Assembly (NCBI RefSeq): GCF_014873145.1
Contig: NZ_JADBEK010000001.1
Span: 9,486,001 to 9,550,000, forward strand
Reading direction: 5' to 3'
Origin: Nonomuraea angiospora
Lineage (GTDB): Bacteria; Actinomycetota; Actinomycetes; Streptosporangiales; Streptosporangiaceae
Length of the DNA stretch: 64,000 bases
Of the stretch, positions 1-8,499 are shown one piece after another. A model generated the notes under the pieces. The model did no database searches and had not been told where the DNA came from. It saw only the letters and a list, made by a program, of their open reading frames with translations. Numbering within the stretch: the first letter of the stretch is position 1; each line of letters starts with the position of its first letter. The translations under genes and the position numbers were made by a program.

Positions 1-182
1 TGGAGCTCTCCGACGACGAACCGCTGGTCATGGTGGAGGTCGTCAACTCCACGCCCGAGCCCGACGGCACCAGCCGCACCTACTTCCTGCGGGTGCCGCC
101 GTGGGTGCAGCGGGCGCGGGAGGGGGTCGCGTGGACGTTCGGGGTCGTCGAGGAGGACTACCGGCCCGAGCGTGAGACCTGA
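1..182 (+). CDS. C-terminal end of a DUF6745-like protein (partial)
   Basis: Only the last 59 codons are present. The frame runs from base 3 to the TGA at 180-182 and the start lies upstream of the window. The tail contains LVMVEVVNSTPEPDG, then TYFLRVPPW and AREGVAWTFG. From memory this pattern is typical of the C-terminus of DUF6745-type actinobacterial proteins of unknown function. It is convergent with the radical SAM gene that ends 3 bp away, so it is not part of that operon. Function unknown; the family assignment is from recall. Confidence 0.6.
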   Translation, partial: ELSDDEPLVMVEVVNSTPEPDGTSRTYFLRVPPWVQRAREGVAWTFGVVEEDYRPERET

Positions 183-184
183 GG

Positions 185-1015
185 TCAGGGCCAGACCGCG
201 GGGATGCGTTCGAGGATGCCGCCGGTGAAGACGTCGTAGAGGCCGAGCGGCTCCAGGTGCACGTAGCCGATGTGGCAGTCGCAGGCCGCGGCCGGACAGG
301 GCCGGGGCCGCAGCGCCGCACGGTAGGAGCCGTCGTACAGGTTGCCCAGCACCTCCGGGATGAAGTGGCAGCGGCGTACGGTGCCGTCGCCGTTCACCGA
401 GATCACGCTGTCCCCCGTCCGGCAGGGCAGCCCGGCGCTCCGGTGCGGGAAGCGGCTGACGTGGAAGAGCGGGTCGATCGCCGACCACTCGGCCGCCTCC
501 TCGTCGGTGTAGAGGCGGCCCTCCTCGGCGTTCACCCACAGGTACGTCTGCTCGGGCAGGTCCGACCGCAGCCGCCGCGCGTCCGGCAGGTGCGCCGGAT
601 CGCCGACGATGCCGACGCTGTGGCGCACCGGCAGCGAGCGGATCTTGCCCAGGAAACGGTCGTACGCGACCTGCGTCGGGTGGTACGTCACCCACAGCGC
701 GGCCCGGTCCGACGCCTCGGAGAGCCAGTCGGTACGGCAGCTCAGGTTCGTCTGGATGGCGACCTTGGCGACGTTGGGCAGCCAGGAGAACTCCACGAGG
801 GCCCGGCGGTACCACGACCTGACCAGCCCCTCACCCCACGGCGTGAACAGCACCGACACCTCGAACGGCTGCTCGCCCACCCAGCCCGCGAACCGCTCCA
901 GCGCCTCCCGGTCGGCCCGTAACTGCTCGGGGCTGTCACGCCGCTTGGCGAACGGGCAGTAGGCGCAGTCGTAGTCGCAGCTCGCGAGCGGCCCGCGGTA
1001 GAGGATGGTCAGCAT
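185..1015 (-). CDS. STM4011-family radical SAM protein
   Basis: A 276-aa radical SAM protein. The cluster-binding motif C-x3-C-x2-C is at residues 13, 17 and 20 (SCDYDCAYC). The C-terminal third has further cysteines (LPCRTG, RRCHF, PCPAAACDCH), which could bind an auxiliary Fe-S cluster. This agrees with the STM4011 family, named after a Salmonella locus of unknown function. It is the last gene of a six-gene minus-strand operon. Its ATG overlaps the stop of the upstream STM4012-family gene by 7 nt and is preceded by GGAGGAG. The substrate is unknown; the conserved neighbourhood suggests it modifies a peptide or protein together with its partners (inference). Confidence 0.9.
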   Translation of the reverse strand: MLTILYRGPLASCDYDCAYCPFAKRRDSPEQLRADREALERFAGWVGEQPFEVSVLFTPWGEGLVRSWYRRALVEFSWLPNVAKVAIQTNLSCRTDWLSEASDRAALWVTYHPTQVAYDRFLGKIRSLPVRHSVGIVGDPAHLPDARRLRSDLPEQTYLWVNAEEGRLYTDEEAAEWSAIDPLFHVSRFPHRSAGLPCRTGDSVISVNGDGTVRRCHFIPEVLGNLYDGSYRAALRPRPCPAAACDCHIGYVHLEPLGLYDVFTGGILERIPAVWP

Positions 1016-2274
1016 GCCGCGTACTCCTCCATGAGCCGCCTGACCTCGGGCGAGAAGAGGGCGGGCCCGATCGCGTCCGAATACGCCAGCCCCTCCGCCG
1101 TCAGCCGGACCGTCGCCGGGTCCGCCAGCAGCCACTCGCCGAACTCGTCCAGGGCGAAGTCGGCCAGCACGTCGCCGCCGAACCGCTCCGCGTACAGCCG
1201 CCGCGAGAGCCCGTCGCCCTGCAGCAGCGACTGGATGAGGTGGCGCCGCTTGCGCTCCTCCAGCGACAGCGAGAAGCCCACGTTGGCCACGTCGAACTCG
1301 TCCTGCCGCACGTAGTCGTCGATGATCGAGCGCACGTGCCGCGCCCCCACGGCGTACTCGAACGAGTAGTGGAGCTCGCTCGTGTACGAGCGGGCCCCGC
1401 ACCCCAGCCCCACCATCCCGTCGGTCTGGCAGCAGTATCCGGTGGTCGAACCCGTGCCGGGCAGCCGGAACATCCGCATCGAAACCTGCTCGTACCCGGC
1501 GGCCAGCAGGTGCTCGCGCCCGGCCCAGTACAGTTCCAGCCGCTGGTCGTCCCACGCCCGGCCCTGCTTGCCGAGCCCCGTCAGCGGCCGGACGTAGAGC
1601 GGGTATAGGTACAGTTCCTCGGGCCGCCACCCGAGCGCGGTGTCCAGCGAGTACAGCCACGACTCCGGCGTCTGGCCGTCGATGCCGTAGATCAGGTCGA
1701 TGTTGAGCACCGGCACGCCCGAGGCCCTGATCGCGTTGAGGGCCGCGTCCACCTCGGCCCGCTTCTGCGGGCGTACGGCGGAGCGGGCCTCGGCGTCGAC
1801 GAAGCTCTGCACGCCGATCGAGACGCGGGACGTGCCGCGCTCGGCCAGGACGGTCAGGCGGTCGGGCGTGGCGGTGGCGGGGGAGGTCTCCACCGACAGG
1901 GGGACAGCGGCGAGATCCACCCCCATCGTGCGCTCGGTCAGGTCGAACAGCCGGGTCAGCTCGCGCGCGCTGAGGTACGTCGGCGTCCCGCCGCCGAACG
2001 CGGCCGTGGTGAACGCGGTCTCCTCCAGCGCGTCCCGCACCTGGACGGCCTGCCGCTCCAGGGCGTCGAGGTAGGCCGCGACCAGTTCCTCGGGGGCGCC
2101 GGTGCGGGTGAAGAGGTTGCAGAAGCCGCAGCGCATCTCGCAGAACGGGATGTGCACGTATAACGCGCCCGGCCGTTCCCCGGCCCACACCTCCTTGAGC
2201 CGCGGTCGCGGATCGAGCGGCCGGTAGGCGGTCTTGTGCGGATAGGCGTAGACGTAACCCTCATAAGGCCGCAT
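1009..2274 (-). CDS. STM4012-family radical SAM protein (HemW-like)
   Basis: A 421-aa radical SAM protein of HemW-like architecture. C45, C49 and C52 form the CX3CX2C motif (CEMRCGFC). The glycine-rich FGGGTPT motif that helps bind SAM follows at about residue 93, and SIGVQSF and DLIYGIDGQT match conserved strands of the HemN/HemW fold. The C-terminal domain also looks HemW-like, but the gene context (STM4011, 4013, 4014, 4015 homologues) identifies it as STM4012 rather than a heme chaperone. ATG at 2274 has GGAGAG just upstream and overlaps the end of the STM4013-like gene by 14 nt, so translation is probably coupled. Confidence 0.9.
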   Translation of the reverse strand: MRPYEGYVYAYPHKTAYRPLDPRPRLKEVWAGERPGALYVHIPFCEMRCGFCNLFTRTGAPEELVAAYLDALERQAVQVRDALEETAFTTAAFGGGTPTYLSARELTRLFDLTERTMGVDLAAVPLSVETSPATATPDRLTVLAERGTSRVSIGVQSFVDAEARSAVRPQKRAEVDAALNAIRASGVPVLNIDLIYGIDGQTPESWLYSLDTALGWRPEELYLYPLYVRPLTGLGKQGRAWDDQRLELYWAGREHLLAAGYEQVSMRMFRLPGTGSTTGYCCQTDGMVGLGCGARSYTSELHYSFEYAVGARHVRSIIDDYVRQDEFDVANVGFSLSLEERKRRHLIQSLLQGDGLSRRLYAERFGGDVLADFALDEFGEWLLADPATVRLTAEGLAYSDAIGPALFSPEVRRLMEEYAAC

Positions 2275-3130
2275 TACTCTCCAGAACGAACTCGGTGTAG
2301 GGGACCGTCCAGACCACCTCGTGGCCGATCCGGTGGCCGACGTGGCCGTCCTCGCCGTACGCCGTGCCGTGGTCGGAGCAGACGATCACCAGGCAGGGAC
2401 GGCGGCGGCGCATCAGCGCGTAGAGGCGTCCGATGTGCCGGTCGACGTACCGCAGCGCCGCCGCGTGGCTCTCCAGCGAGTCGCCGGCGGCTCCGGGCAG
2501 GTAGAAGTGGTTCGGCTGGTGCAGAGCCGACACGTTGACGAACAGGAAGACCGGTTCGCGCCGTTCGGCCAGCGCCTCCTCAGCGCGGTCGATCTGGCGC
2601 TCCAGCGACGACGGGTTCGTCACGCCGAACGCCGGCTCCCAGTGGCTCTCGGCGAACAGGCTCGGCAGTGCGGACCCGAGCGGGGTCAGCTTGTTGAAGA
2701 AGCCGACGCCGCCGACGCACACCGTGTGGTAACCGGCCCGCGCGAGCCCGGCGGGCAGGTCGGGCGCGTCGAACACCCACGTGCGGCCCCCGGTGGTCTC
2801 GCTGCCTGGGAACGCGGCCGCGAACAGCCGGTGATGCGGCCCCGGGGTCACCGGAGTGGGCAGGAACCCGGCGAACATGGCGGCGTGGGCGGCGTACGTG
2901 AAGCTGCCCGGGCTGTGCCGCCGCTCCCAGGACACGCCGGGCGGCAGGAGGTTCGGCAGCGACCCGGCGGCCTCGAGTGCGACCGCGACGTCGTAGCGGA
3001 GCGTGTCGAGCGTGACGAGCAGGATGTCATGGCTCCCCACGATCCCGTTCATGTCGAACGGCCCGCTCGCCGCTATGTCGCCCGTGACTGCCATGCCCTC
3101 GCCGCTTGCCGCGATGCCGCCCGTGCTCAC
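2261..3130 (-). CDS. STM4013-family sulfatase/alkaline-phosphatase-like hydrolase
   Basis: Metal-dependent hydrolase of the alkaline phosphatase superfamily. The DTLRYD metal motif sits near the N-terminus, SFTYAAHAAMFAG occupies the nucleophile region (Ser/Thr, with no sulfatase CxPxR formylglycine motif), and CSDHGTAYGEDGHVGH supplies C-terminal metal ligands. I place the start at GTG 3130, which gives a 4-nt GTGA overlap with the STM4014 gene as at the other junction of this operon (289 aa). An internal ATG at 3052 (263 aa) is the alternative and starts right at the conserved domain. The substrate is unknown. Confidence 0.85.
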   Translation of the reverse strand: MSTGGIAASGEGMAVTGDIAASGPFDMNGIVGSHDILLVTLDTLRYDVAVALEAAGSLPNLLPPGVSWERRHSPGSFTYAAHAAMFAGFLPTPVTPGPHHRLFAAAFPGSETTGGRTWVFDAPDLPAGLARAGYHTVCVGGVGFFNKLTPLGSALPSLFAESHWEPAFGVTNPSSLERQIDRAEEALAERREPVFLFVNVSALHQPNHFYLPGAAGDSLESHAAALRYVDRHIGRLYALMRRRRPCLVIVCSDHGTAYGEDGHVGHRIGHEVVWTVPYTEFVLESNAAL

Positions 3131-4176
3131 CGTGCCCCCGCCAGGACCGCGCGTACCTGCTCTGCATACGTGTCCCGCCCGTGCCCCGCGAGATCTCCCA
3201 ACCCCGGTAGCAGATCCCCGAACGCGTTCACCTCGGCCACCGCCACCGACCGCCAATCCGCCCCCACCATGACGTCCACCCCCGTGGCGAGGCTCCGCGG
3301 AAAGCAGGCCGCCGCCCGCGAGCACGCCTCCAGGACCCGCTCCCACAGGCCCGGCCGCGACCGTACGGCATCCAGATCGCCCCGCGACCCGCCAAGATGC
3401 AGGTTCGTCATCGGGCTGCGGCCGGCCCGCAGCACCGCGTGCGTCGGGACCCCGGCCACGGTCACCACCCGCAGGTCGAACACCCTCCCGCCGGTGGACG
3501 CCTTCGGAAACCACCGCTCGACGTGCAGCCCGTCGCCGGCGAGGAAGTCGACGATCCGCCGCACGTCACCGGCGGAGGTGTACGTGCGCACCCGCAGCGA
3601 GTTGCACAGCACCCCCTCAACCCAGGCCGCCGACGTGACGGCCCGCACCCGGTCGCCGTGCGCCTGGAACGCGATCACCCCGGACGCCGACGACCCGTGC
3701 GCGGGCTTGACGAACACCCGGGACCAGCCCCGGCGCTCCATCTCGGCCCGCAGCCTGTCGTACGAACCGGCCTCGAAGGCGGGCGGCACTGGCACCCCCG
3801 CCCCGGCCAGCACGGCGTGACAGCGCCGCTTGTCGAACATCACCGAGATCTCCTCGATGTCGCCGATCAGCCGCACACCCGGAAGGGCCGCCACCCGCGA
3901 CAGCCCCGCCGTGAACGCTTTGTACCAGGTCGCCCCGCCGCCGACCCGCGCGGGATCACCCGGCCCGCGCAGCAACTCGTCGGCCTCGGCGTCCTCGCCC
4001 GGAGAGTCCACGCGCAACAACGAACCCTCGGGCGCGCCGATCTCCCGCCCGGCCAGCACGTCCCGCCACGGGATGACGTACGGCTCCGCCAGCCCGGCGG
4101 CCACGGCGGCGTCCCCGAACATCGTCACCCGCCGATCCCCGGGGGTCCCGACCACGGCGAACCGCACGTCACTCAC
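3127..4176 (-). CDS. STM4014-family ATP-grasp protein
   Basis: A 349-aa protein with an ATP-grasp fold. VFVKPAHGSSASGV is the ATP-binding lysine and glycine-rich loop, DLRVVTVAG is a typical central strand, and VAVAEVNAFGDLLPG matches the C-terminal Mg-binding Asn/Glu region. ATP-grasp enzymes activate a carboxylate as acyl phosphate and ligate an amine; in this cassette the substrate is unknown. It starts with GTG overlapping the stop of the LRR gene (GTGA, 4 nt). Its presence with two radical SAM enzymes and LRR proteins recalls peptide-modifying cassettes, but no precursor peptide is visible here. Confidence 0.85.
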   Translation of the reverse strand: MSDVRFAVVGTPGDRRVTMFGDAAVAAGLAEPYVIPWRDVLAGREIGAPEGSLLRVDSPGEDAEADELLRGPGDPARVGGGATWYKAFTAGLSRVAALPGVRLIGDIEEISVMFDKRRCHAVLAGAGVPVPPAFEAGSYDRLRAEMERRGWSRVFVKPAHGSSASGVIAFQAHGDRVRAVTSAAWVEGVLCNSLRVRTYTSAGDVRRIVDFLAGDGLHVERWFPKASTGGRVFDLRVVTVAGVPTHAVLRAGRSPMTNLHLGGSRGDLDAVRSRPGLWERVLEACSRAAACFPRSLATGVDVMVGADWRSVAVAEVNAFGDLLPGLGDLAGHGRDTYAEQVRAVLAGAR

Positions 4177-5117
4177 TCCGTCACGGCCACGTAGCTCGAG
4201 TCCGGGCCGGACAGGTCGACGTCGACGCCCGGCAGCGCCGCGGTCAGGCGGGCTCTCATCTCGGGGCCGATGGCGTGGCGAGACAGGTCCAGCCGGCGCA
4301 GGTGGGTGAGCGGCTGGCCGCTGAGCAGCGCCTCCGCTCCGGCGTCGGTGACGACGCCCATCGCCAGGCTCAGCGTCTCGAGCCCGGCCACGATCGGCGC
4401 GGACGCCGCAGCGGCGGCGAGCTCGTCCTGGATCTGGCTGTTCTGCAGCCCCAGATGGCGCAGCCGGGGCAACCGCTCCCCGCTCAGGATTCCGGCGACG
4501 TCGCCGACCGTGGCGTCACCGCCGTACGTGTCGACCCCGAACCACATGTCGAGGTGCTCCAGCGCGGGCAGGTCGCACGCGCCGACCCCGCGAACCGCCT
4601 CGCCCGGCAGTCCTCCGGTCTCGAACCGCAACACCTTCAGCGCCTCGTGCCGCACCGGCGAGAACCGCAGACCGGTGCCGCCGCGCACCTCCAGCCGCTC
4701 CAGCTTCGGGTACGCCTCCAGCAGCGGCGCGATGTCGGACTGCGTGATCCAGGAGATCTCGCAGTCCTCCGGCGACATCGCGCCGAGGAAGAGCGAGCGC
4801 AGCTCGGGCAGCCTGCCGGCCTCGTCGGCCAGCCGGCTGACAATCTCACTGCTGTCGGTGTCGTAGGGCTCCTCCCACCCGCCGATCACGACGGCGGTGA
4901 CCTGCGAGGTGTCGACGTGCTCGAAGAACCAGTCGAAGCACTCGGCGATGAGGTCGGGGAGGTCGTCGTCGTAGGTGTGGGCGCTGAGCCGCCAGGCAGC
5001 GGACCCGGCCTCGGGCGGCTTCTCGTCGCCCTGCCATGGCACCTCGGCCACCGGCAGGCCGACGTAGCTCTGGTCGTAGGTCTCGTAGTGGCTGGGCTGC
5101 TCGTCGAACTCCCGCAT
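4173..5117 (-). CDS. STM4015-family leucine-rich-repeat protein, copy A
   Basis: 314 aa with an N-terminal segment (SYVGLPVAEVPW, then a region mentioning CFDWFFEHVDT) and a C-terminal leucine-rich-repeat array: LERLEVRGG, LKVLRFETGG, LEHLDMWFG, LRHLGLQNSQI, LETLSLAMG, LRRLDLSRHAI. These match the STM4015 family. It has no signal peptide. ATG 5117 overlaps the stop of the second STM4015 copy by 1 nt (TGATG); a GTG three bases earlier would give a GTGA overlap. It is clearly a tandem duplicate of its neighbour, as whole stretches such as DIAPLLEAYPKLERLEVRGG differ by about one residue. Confidence 0.85.
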   Translation of the reverse strand: MREFDEQPSHYETYDQSYVGLPVAEVPWQGDEKPPEAGSAAWRLSAHTYDDDLPDLIAECFDWFFEHVDTSQVTAVVIGGWEEPYDTDSSEIVSRLADEAGRLPELRSLFLGAMSPEDCEISWITQSDIAPLLEAYPKLERLEVRGGTGLRFSPVRHEALKVLRFETGGLPGEAVRGVGACDLPALEHLDMWFGVDTYGGDATVGDVAGILSGERLPRLRHLGLQNSQIQDELAAAAASAPIVAGLETLSLAMGVVTDAGAEALLSGQPLTHLRRLDLSRHAIGPEMRARLTAALPGVDVDLSGPDSSYVAVTE

Positions 5118-6082
5118 CACTCGTCCACCGCCACGTAACGCCACACTTCGCCGTCCTCTTCGTCCACGTCTGGCTCTTCGTTCTCGGAGACGTCGACCTC
5201 CACCCCGGGCAGCGCCTCGATCACCCGCCGCATCATCTCGTCGGACATGTAGTGGTGATGCAGGTCGAGCACGCGCAGATGGGTCAGCGGCTGGCCGCTG
5301 AGCAGCGCCTCCGCCCCAGCGTCGGTGAGCACTCCCATCGACAGGCTCAGCGTCTCGAGCCTGGCCACGATCGGCGCCGACGCTACGGCGGCGGCGAGAT
5401 CGTCCTGGATCTCGCTGTCCTGCAGCCCCAGATGACGCAGCGCGGGCAGCCGATCGCCCCTGAGGATGGGCTCGACGTCAGAGACGTTGCTGTCGCCGCC
5501 GTACTCGGGGACGCCCAGCCAGAGCTCCAGGTGCTCCAGCGCGGGCAACTCGCTGAGGGCCACGGCGCGAACGGCTTCTCCGGGCAGCCCTCCGGTCTCG
5601 AACCGCAGCACTTTCAGCGCCTCGTGCCGCACCGGCCGCAGGCGGAGAGCGGAGCCGCCGCGCACCTCCAGCCGCTCCAGCTTCGGGTACGCCTCCAGCA
5701 GCGGCGTGATGTCGGACTGCTGGATCCAGGAGATCTCGCAGTCCTCCGACGAGATCGCACCCAGGAAGAGCGAGCGCAGCTCGGGCAGCCTGCCGGCCTC
5801 GTCGGCCAGGCGGCGGACGATGGGCGCACTGCTGTCGCTGTAGCAGTCTTCCCACGCGCCGATCACGATGGCCGTGACCTTCGCGGTGTCGACGTGCTCG
5901 AAGAACCGGTCGAAGCACTCGGCGATGGGGCCGTCGCCCGAGCTGCCGGCGCTGAGCCGCCACGCCACGGAACCGGCGTCGGTCTGCGGCCCGACCTCGT
6001 CCCTGGCGACCTCGGCCACCGGCAGGCCGGCGTAGGTCTCGGTGTAGCGGTCCGAGGGGCTCGGATTGTCGTCGTCGGTCAC
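5117..6082 (-). CDS. STM4015-family leucine-rich-repeat protein, copy B
   Basis: First gene of the STM401x operon, 321 aa from GTG 6082, with GAGG about 10 nt upstream. It has the same layout as copy A: a TYAGLPVAEVARDE N-terminus, a CFDRFFEHVDTAKVTAIVIGAWED block, then LRR strands (LERLEVRGG, LKVLRFETGG, LEHLELWLG, LRHLGLQDSEI, LETLSLSMG, LRVLDLHHHYM). The acidic tail (ENEEPDVDEEDGE) is absent from copy A. The pair probably arose by tandem duplication and may bind different partners. LRR domains usually bind proteins; the real role is unknown. Confidence 0.85.
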   Translation of the reverse strand: MTDDDNPSPSDRYTETYAGLPVAEVARDEVGPQTDAGSVAWRLSAGSSGDGPIAECFDRFFEHVDTAKVTAIVIGAWEDCYSDSSAPIVRRLADEAGRLPELRSLFLGAISSEDCEISWIQQSDITPLLEAYPKLERLEVRGGSALRLRPVRHEALKVLRFETGGLPGEAVRAVALSELPALEHLELWLGVPEYGGDSNVSDVEPILRGDRLPALRHLGLQDSEIQDDLAAAVASAPIVARLETLSLSMGVLTDAGAEALLSGQPLTHLRVLDLHHHYMSDEMMRRVIEALPGVEVDVSENEEPDVDEEDGEVWRYVAVDE

Positions 6083-6110
6083 GGATGATCCTCGGGTCGG
6101 GGGCCTGACG

Positions 6111-7172
6111 CGTCCTGTCCTACCAGAACCTGCCGGCACTTCCGTCCCACCAGTTATGGTGCGCCGTACCCGATTTGATCTAGGAGGGCACGCCGATGAA
6201 CGTGAGGGAGCCCGACTGGGCGTACGTGGCCAGGTCCTTGGTCAAGGTCTTGGCCGTCACCGCGGCGCTGTACCTGGCTTTCAGCACGATCGACCGGGTT
6301 CTGTGGTTGTTCGCCGACTACGACGACGAGCGGACGGCCCTGGTGTACGGCACGGCCGCCCGCGTCGCGAACCCGGACAAGCGCCTGTGGGAGGGGCATG
6401 GCGACGCCGGATGGCTGCTGAACACCACCTACACCCTGGAGGGCGAGCCGCGCCGGGCCGGTCACAGCGCGGGAGGGAAGGAGTACGAGATCGTGCCGAA
6501 CTGGTTCGGCACCGTCCGGGCCCCCTCCCTCAACGGGCCGTCCGGCAGCTTCTCCTACGCGATCACTGTCCTGGAGACGAGACCCGACGTCGTCAAGAAA
6601 GACGTTCGGAAGACCATCGACGCTCTTCCTCAGACGCTCGACGCGGTCGCGGTCGTGCAGTTCGAGCAGCCGATGACCAGCGAGCAACTCATCGCCTTCA
6701 ACCTCAGGCACAAGATCTGCGGAGGGAGGGACGTCTCCTACGTCTACGCCCCGTCCCGGAGCGAGTACGACGACTCCAGCAACGATCCCCCGCTGAACGC
6801 GGTCGTCTGGAACCGCGACATGACCGAGGACCTCATCCAGGGGGAACTCACCTATCGGTGCGAGGCCGAGCCCGAGACGGCGCTGGCGGAGTTCCGCAAG
6901 TGGGTGGGGCAGCTCGACAAGTGGGACGATCTCAGCGCGTTCATGCTGGACTACCGGTGGCTCAACTGGGCGGCCGAGGATGGTCTCGTACACGGGCTCG
7001 TCGTCGACGGCTGGAAGCTCGCCGACCTGCGCAAGCTCCTGGACGACTCCGAAGTGCGGACGATCCGGCTCGCCGACGTCGCCTTCGACTTCGACTTCGA
7101 CGGGGATGAGTAGCACGAAGGCGTACGTCCTGTGGCATGTCCACCACGTCGCCGTAGACGAGGCCGGAAACT
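6111..7172 (+). repeat. Segmental duplication, copy 1
   Basis: About 1.06 kb that is repeated at 8731-9808 in the same orientation. Shared non-coding anchors include TCCTGTCCTACCAGAACC and CCGATTTGATCTAG before the coding part, and TACGTCCTGTGGCATGTCC after it. Similarity stops about 60 bp into the following small gene, just before the 3' end of the ATPase gene at 7195. Confidence 0.8.
6196..7113 (+). CDS. Membrane-anchored protein of unknown function, copy 1
   Basis: A 305-aa protein with one N-terminal transmembrane segment (about residues 14-32, VKVLAVTAALYLAFSTI) and a large domain I do not recognise. Two segments stand out: AVAVVQFEQPMTSEQLIAF and HKICGG. The C-terminus ends in an acidic DFDFDGDE tail. 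ATG 6196 follows GGAGGG by 8 nt. It is a paralogue of the gene at 8840-9742 (about 75-80% similar by eye) and the surrounding DNA is duplicated too. Type II membrane topology (domain outside) is inferred from the single N-terminal anchor. Confidence 0.75.
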   Translation: MNVREPDWAYVARSLVKVLAVTAALYLAFSTIDRVLWLFADYDDERTALVYGTAARVANPDKRLWEGHGDAGWLLNTTYTLEGEPRRAGHSAGGKEYEIVPNWFGTVRAPSLNGPSGSFSYAITVLETRPDVVKKDVRKTIDALPQTLDAVAVVQFEQPMTSEQLIAFNLRHKICGGRDVSYVYAPSRSEYDDSSNDPPLNAVVWNRDMTEDLIQGELTYRCEAEPETALAEFRKWVGQLDKWDDLSAFMLDYRWLNWAAEDGLVHGLVVDGWKLADLRKLLDDSEVRTIRLADVAFDFDFDGDE

Positions 7173-7180
7173 CGAACTGG
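7107..7180 (+). pseudogene. Truncated 5' remnant of a DUF7336-like gene
   Basis: The first ~20 codons (YVLWHVHHVAVDEAGN) match the intact small gene at 9744-10013. The GTG start of the intact copy is ACG here, although an in-frame ATG at 7107 remains. Homology ends near 7172 and the rest of the gene is missing; the ATPase 3' end begins 15-20 bp later. This marks a rearrangement breakpoint. Confidence 0.7.
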
Positions 7181-7194
7181 TTCGATCCTGGCTA

Positions 7195-8466
7195 TTATTC
7201 CCTCTCGGTCGTGTTGCCGAGCGTCCACAAGGACGCCATGGGGAGTGCGCGCAGCCTGTCGCCGAAAGGCAGGACCTGTTCGCCGGTATAGAGGACGAAC
7301 CCAGCGCGAAATCTCGCTCCGAGCCGGTCGGCCAGGTGACGCAGTCCACGGAAGTCGTCGCCTCGCACGGTTTCGGCGGCTTTGATCTCAATGCCGATCA
7401 CTTCGCCGGATGCGTGCTCCAGGACGACATCCACCTCCACTTTGTCGCGGTCTCGGTAGTGGAACAGCTGGACGGATTCGTTGGCCCAGGTGAGCTGACG
7501 CGCCACCTCACCGATCGCGAAATTCTCGAGCAGTGGGCCGACGGGGGCGGTGACGTCTCTGGCGCGTTCGGGTGACATGCCGATGAGCCGGCCGCCGAGT
7601 CCGCTGTCTGTGACGAGCAGCTTGGGCGTGGAGATGGCGCGGCGAGTGAGATTCGACGACCAGGCCGGTATGCGTTTGATCACGAAGACCAGTTCCAGGA
7701 GGTCCAAATAGCGGGAGAGCGTCATCCGAGGGAGCCCCACGTCGCCGGCGATCGACTGGACCACCGCCAGTCCGCCCATCCGGGCCGCTATGACGCTGAG
7801 AAGCCTGCGCATCTCCGCTGGACGTTCGATGTCGGAGATCTGGCGGACGTCTCTGGTGATCAGATCAGTTATGTAGGAGTCGAAGAACCTGTTGCGTCTG
7901 CGTCCAGGGTCCCGCCGGACCGCCTCCGGGTAGCCGCCGCGAAGGGCCCTGTCCACGTAGTCAGGCTTACGGAGCGAGCAGGGTTGCATGGAAACGTCGA
8001 CGCCATGTGTGAAGACGTAGTCCACGAATCCGTCCGGAGCGCTGTCGATCTCCCCCTGGGACAGCGGCCACAACTCGATGGTCTCCGTCCTGCCGGGCAG
8101 GGCGTCCGGCAGATCGCGTAGGTCCAGCAGGCGTGCGGAACCGGTGAGGAGATAACGGCCTGCACGCGGATCCCGATCGACCTCGTGCTTGATCGGCAGG
8201 AGTAGTTGCGGGGCACGCTGGATCTCATCGATCAGCAGAAGTGCGTCGTGCCGGACGAAGGCGACGGGGTCCTCTTCGGCCGCGGCCAGGACCGCGGGGT
8301 CATCCAGGTAGAGCTGGCGGGCGTCGTCCACCTGGCCGGCGATCAAGCTCGCCAGCGTGCTCTTTCCCACTTGCCGAGCGCCGTTGACGACGACCACCCG
8401 TGTGTCCGCCAATGCTTCCAGCGTCATGGCTTGGGCGCGGCGAGAGAACAGAACCGGCTGTGTCAC
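7195..8466 (-). CDS. ATP-binding protein, AAA_14 + DUF4143 domains
   Basis: A 423-aa ATPase with an N-terminal AAA domain: Walker A NGARQVGKST at about residues 29-38, Walker B LLLIDEIQ, and sensor YLLTGSARL. The C-terminal DUF4143 region contains a restriction-endonuclease-like core (KVEVDVVLEH then GIEIKAAET). Such proteins are widespread, laterally mobile and of unclear function, sometimes suggested as defence or toxin-linked. The start is GTG 8466. It stands alone on the minus strand between two copies of a duplicated module, and its promoter region holds four 23-bp iterons. The location inside a duplication and next to a truncated gene suggests insertion. Confidence 0.88.
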   Translation of the reverse strand: MTQPVLFSRRAQAMTLEALADTRVVVVNGARQVGKSTLASLIAGQVDDARQLYLDDPAVLAAAEEDPVAFVRHDALLLIDEIQRAPQLLLPIKHEVDRDPRAGRYLLTGSARLLDLRDLPDALPGRTETIELWPLSQGEIDSAPDGFVDYVFTHGVDVSMQPCSLRKPDYVDRALRGGYPEAVRRDPGRRRNRFFDSYITDLITRDVRQISDIERPAEMRRLLSVIAARMGGLAVVQSIAGDVGLPRMTLSRYLDLLELVFVIKRIPAWSSNLTRRAISTPKLLVTDSGLGGRLIGMSPERARDVTAPVGPLLENFAIGEVARQLTWANESVQLFHYRDRDKVEVDVVLEHASGEVIGIEIKAAETVRGDDFRGLRHLADRLGARFRAGFVLYTGEQVLPFGDRLRALPMASLWTLGNTTERE

Positions 8467-8499
8467 ACTGACGCAGATTACCGCAGCTCACCTGCCCGT

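Noticed and set aside
185..2188. 667-codon minus-strand frame running across the two radical SAM genes
   Set aside because: Only its last 276 codons are a real protein (STM4011 family); the upstream part is an out-of-frame reading of STM4012.
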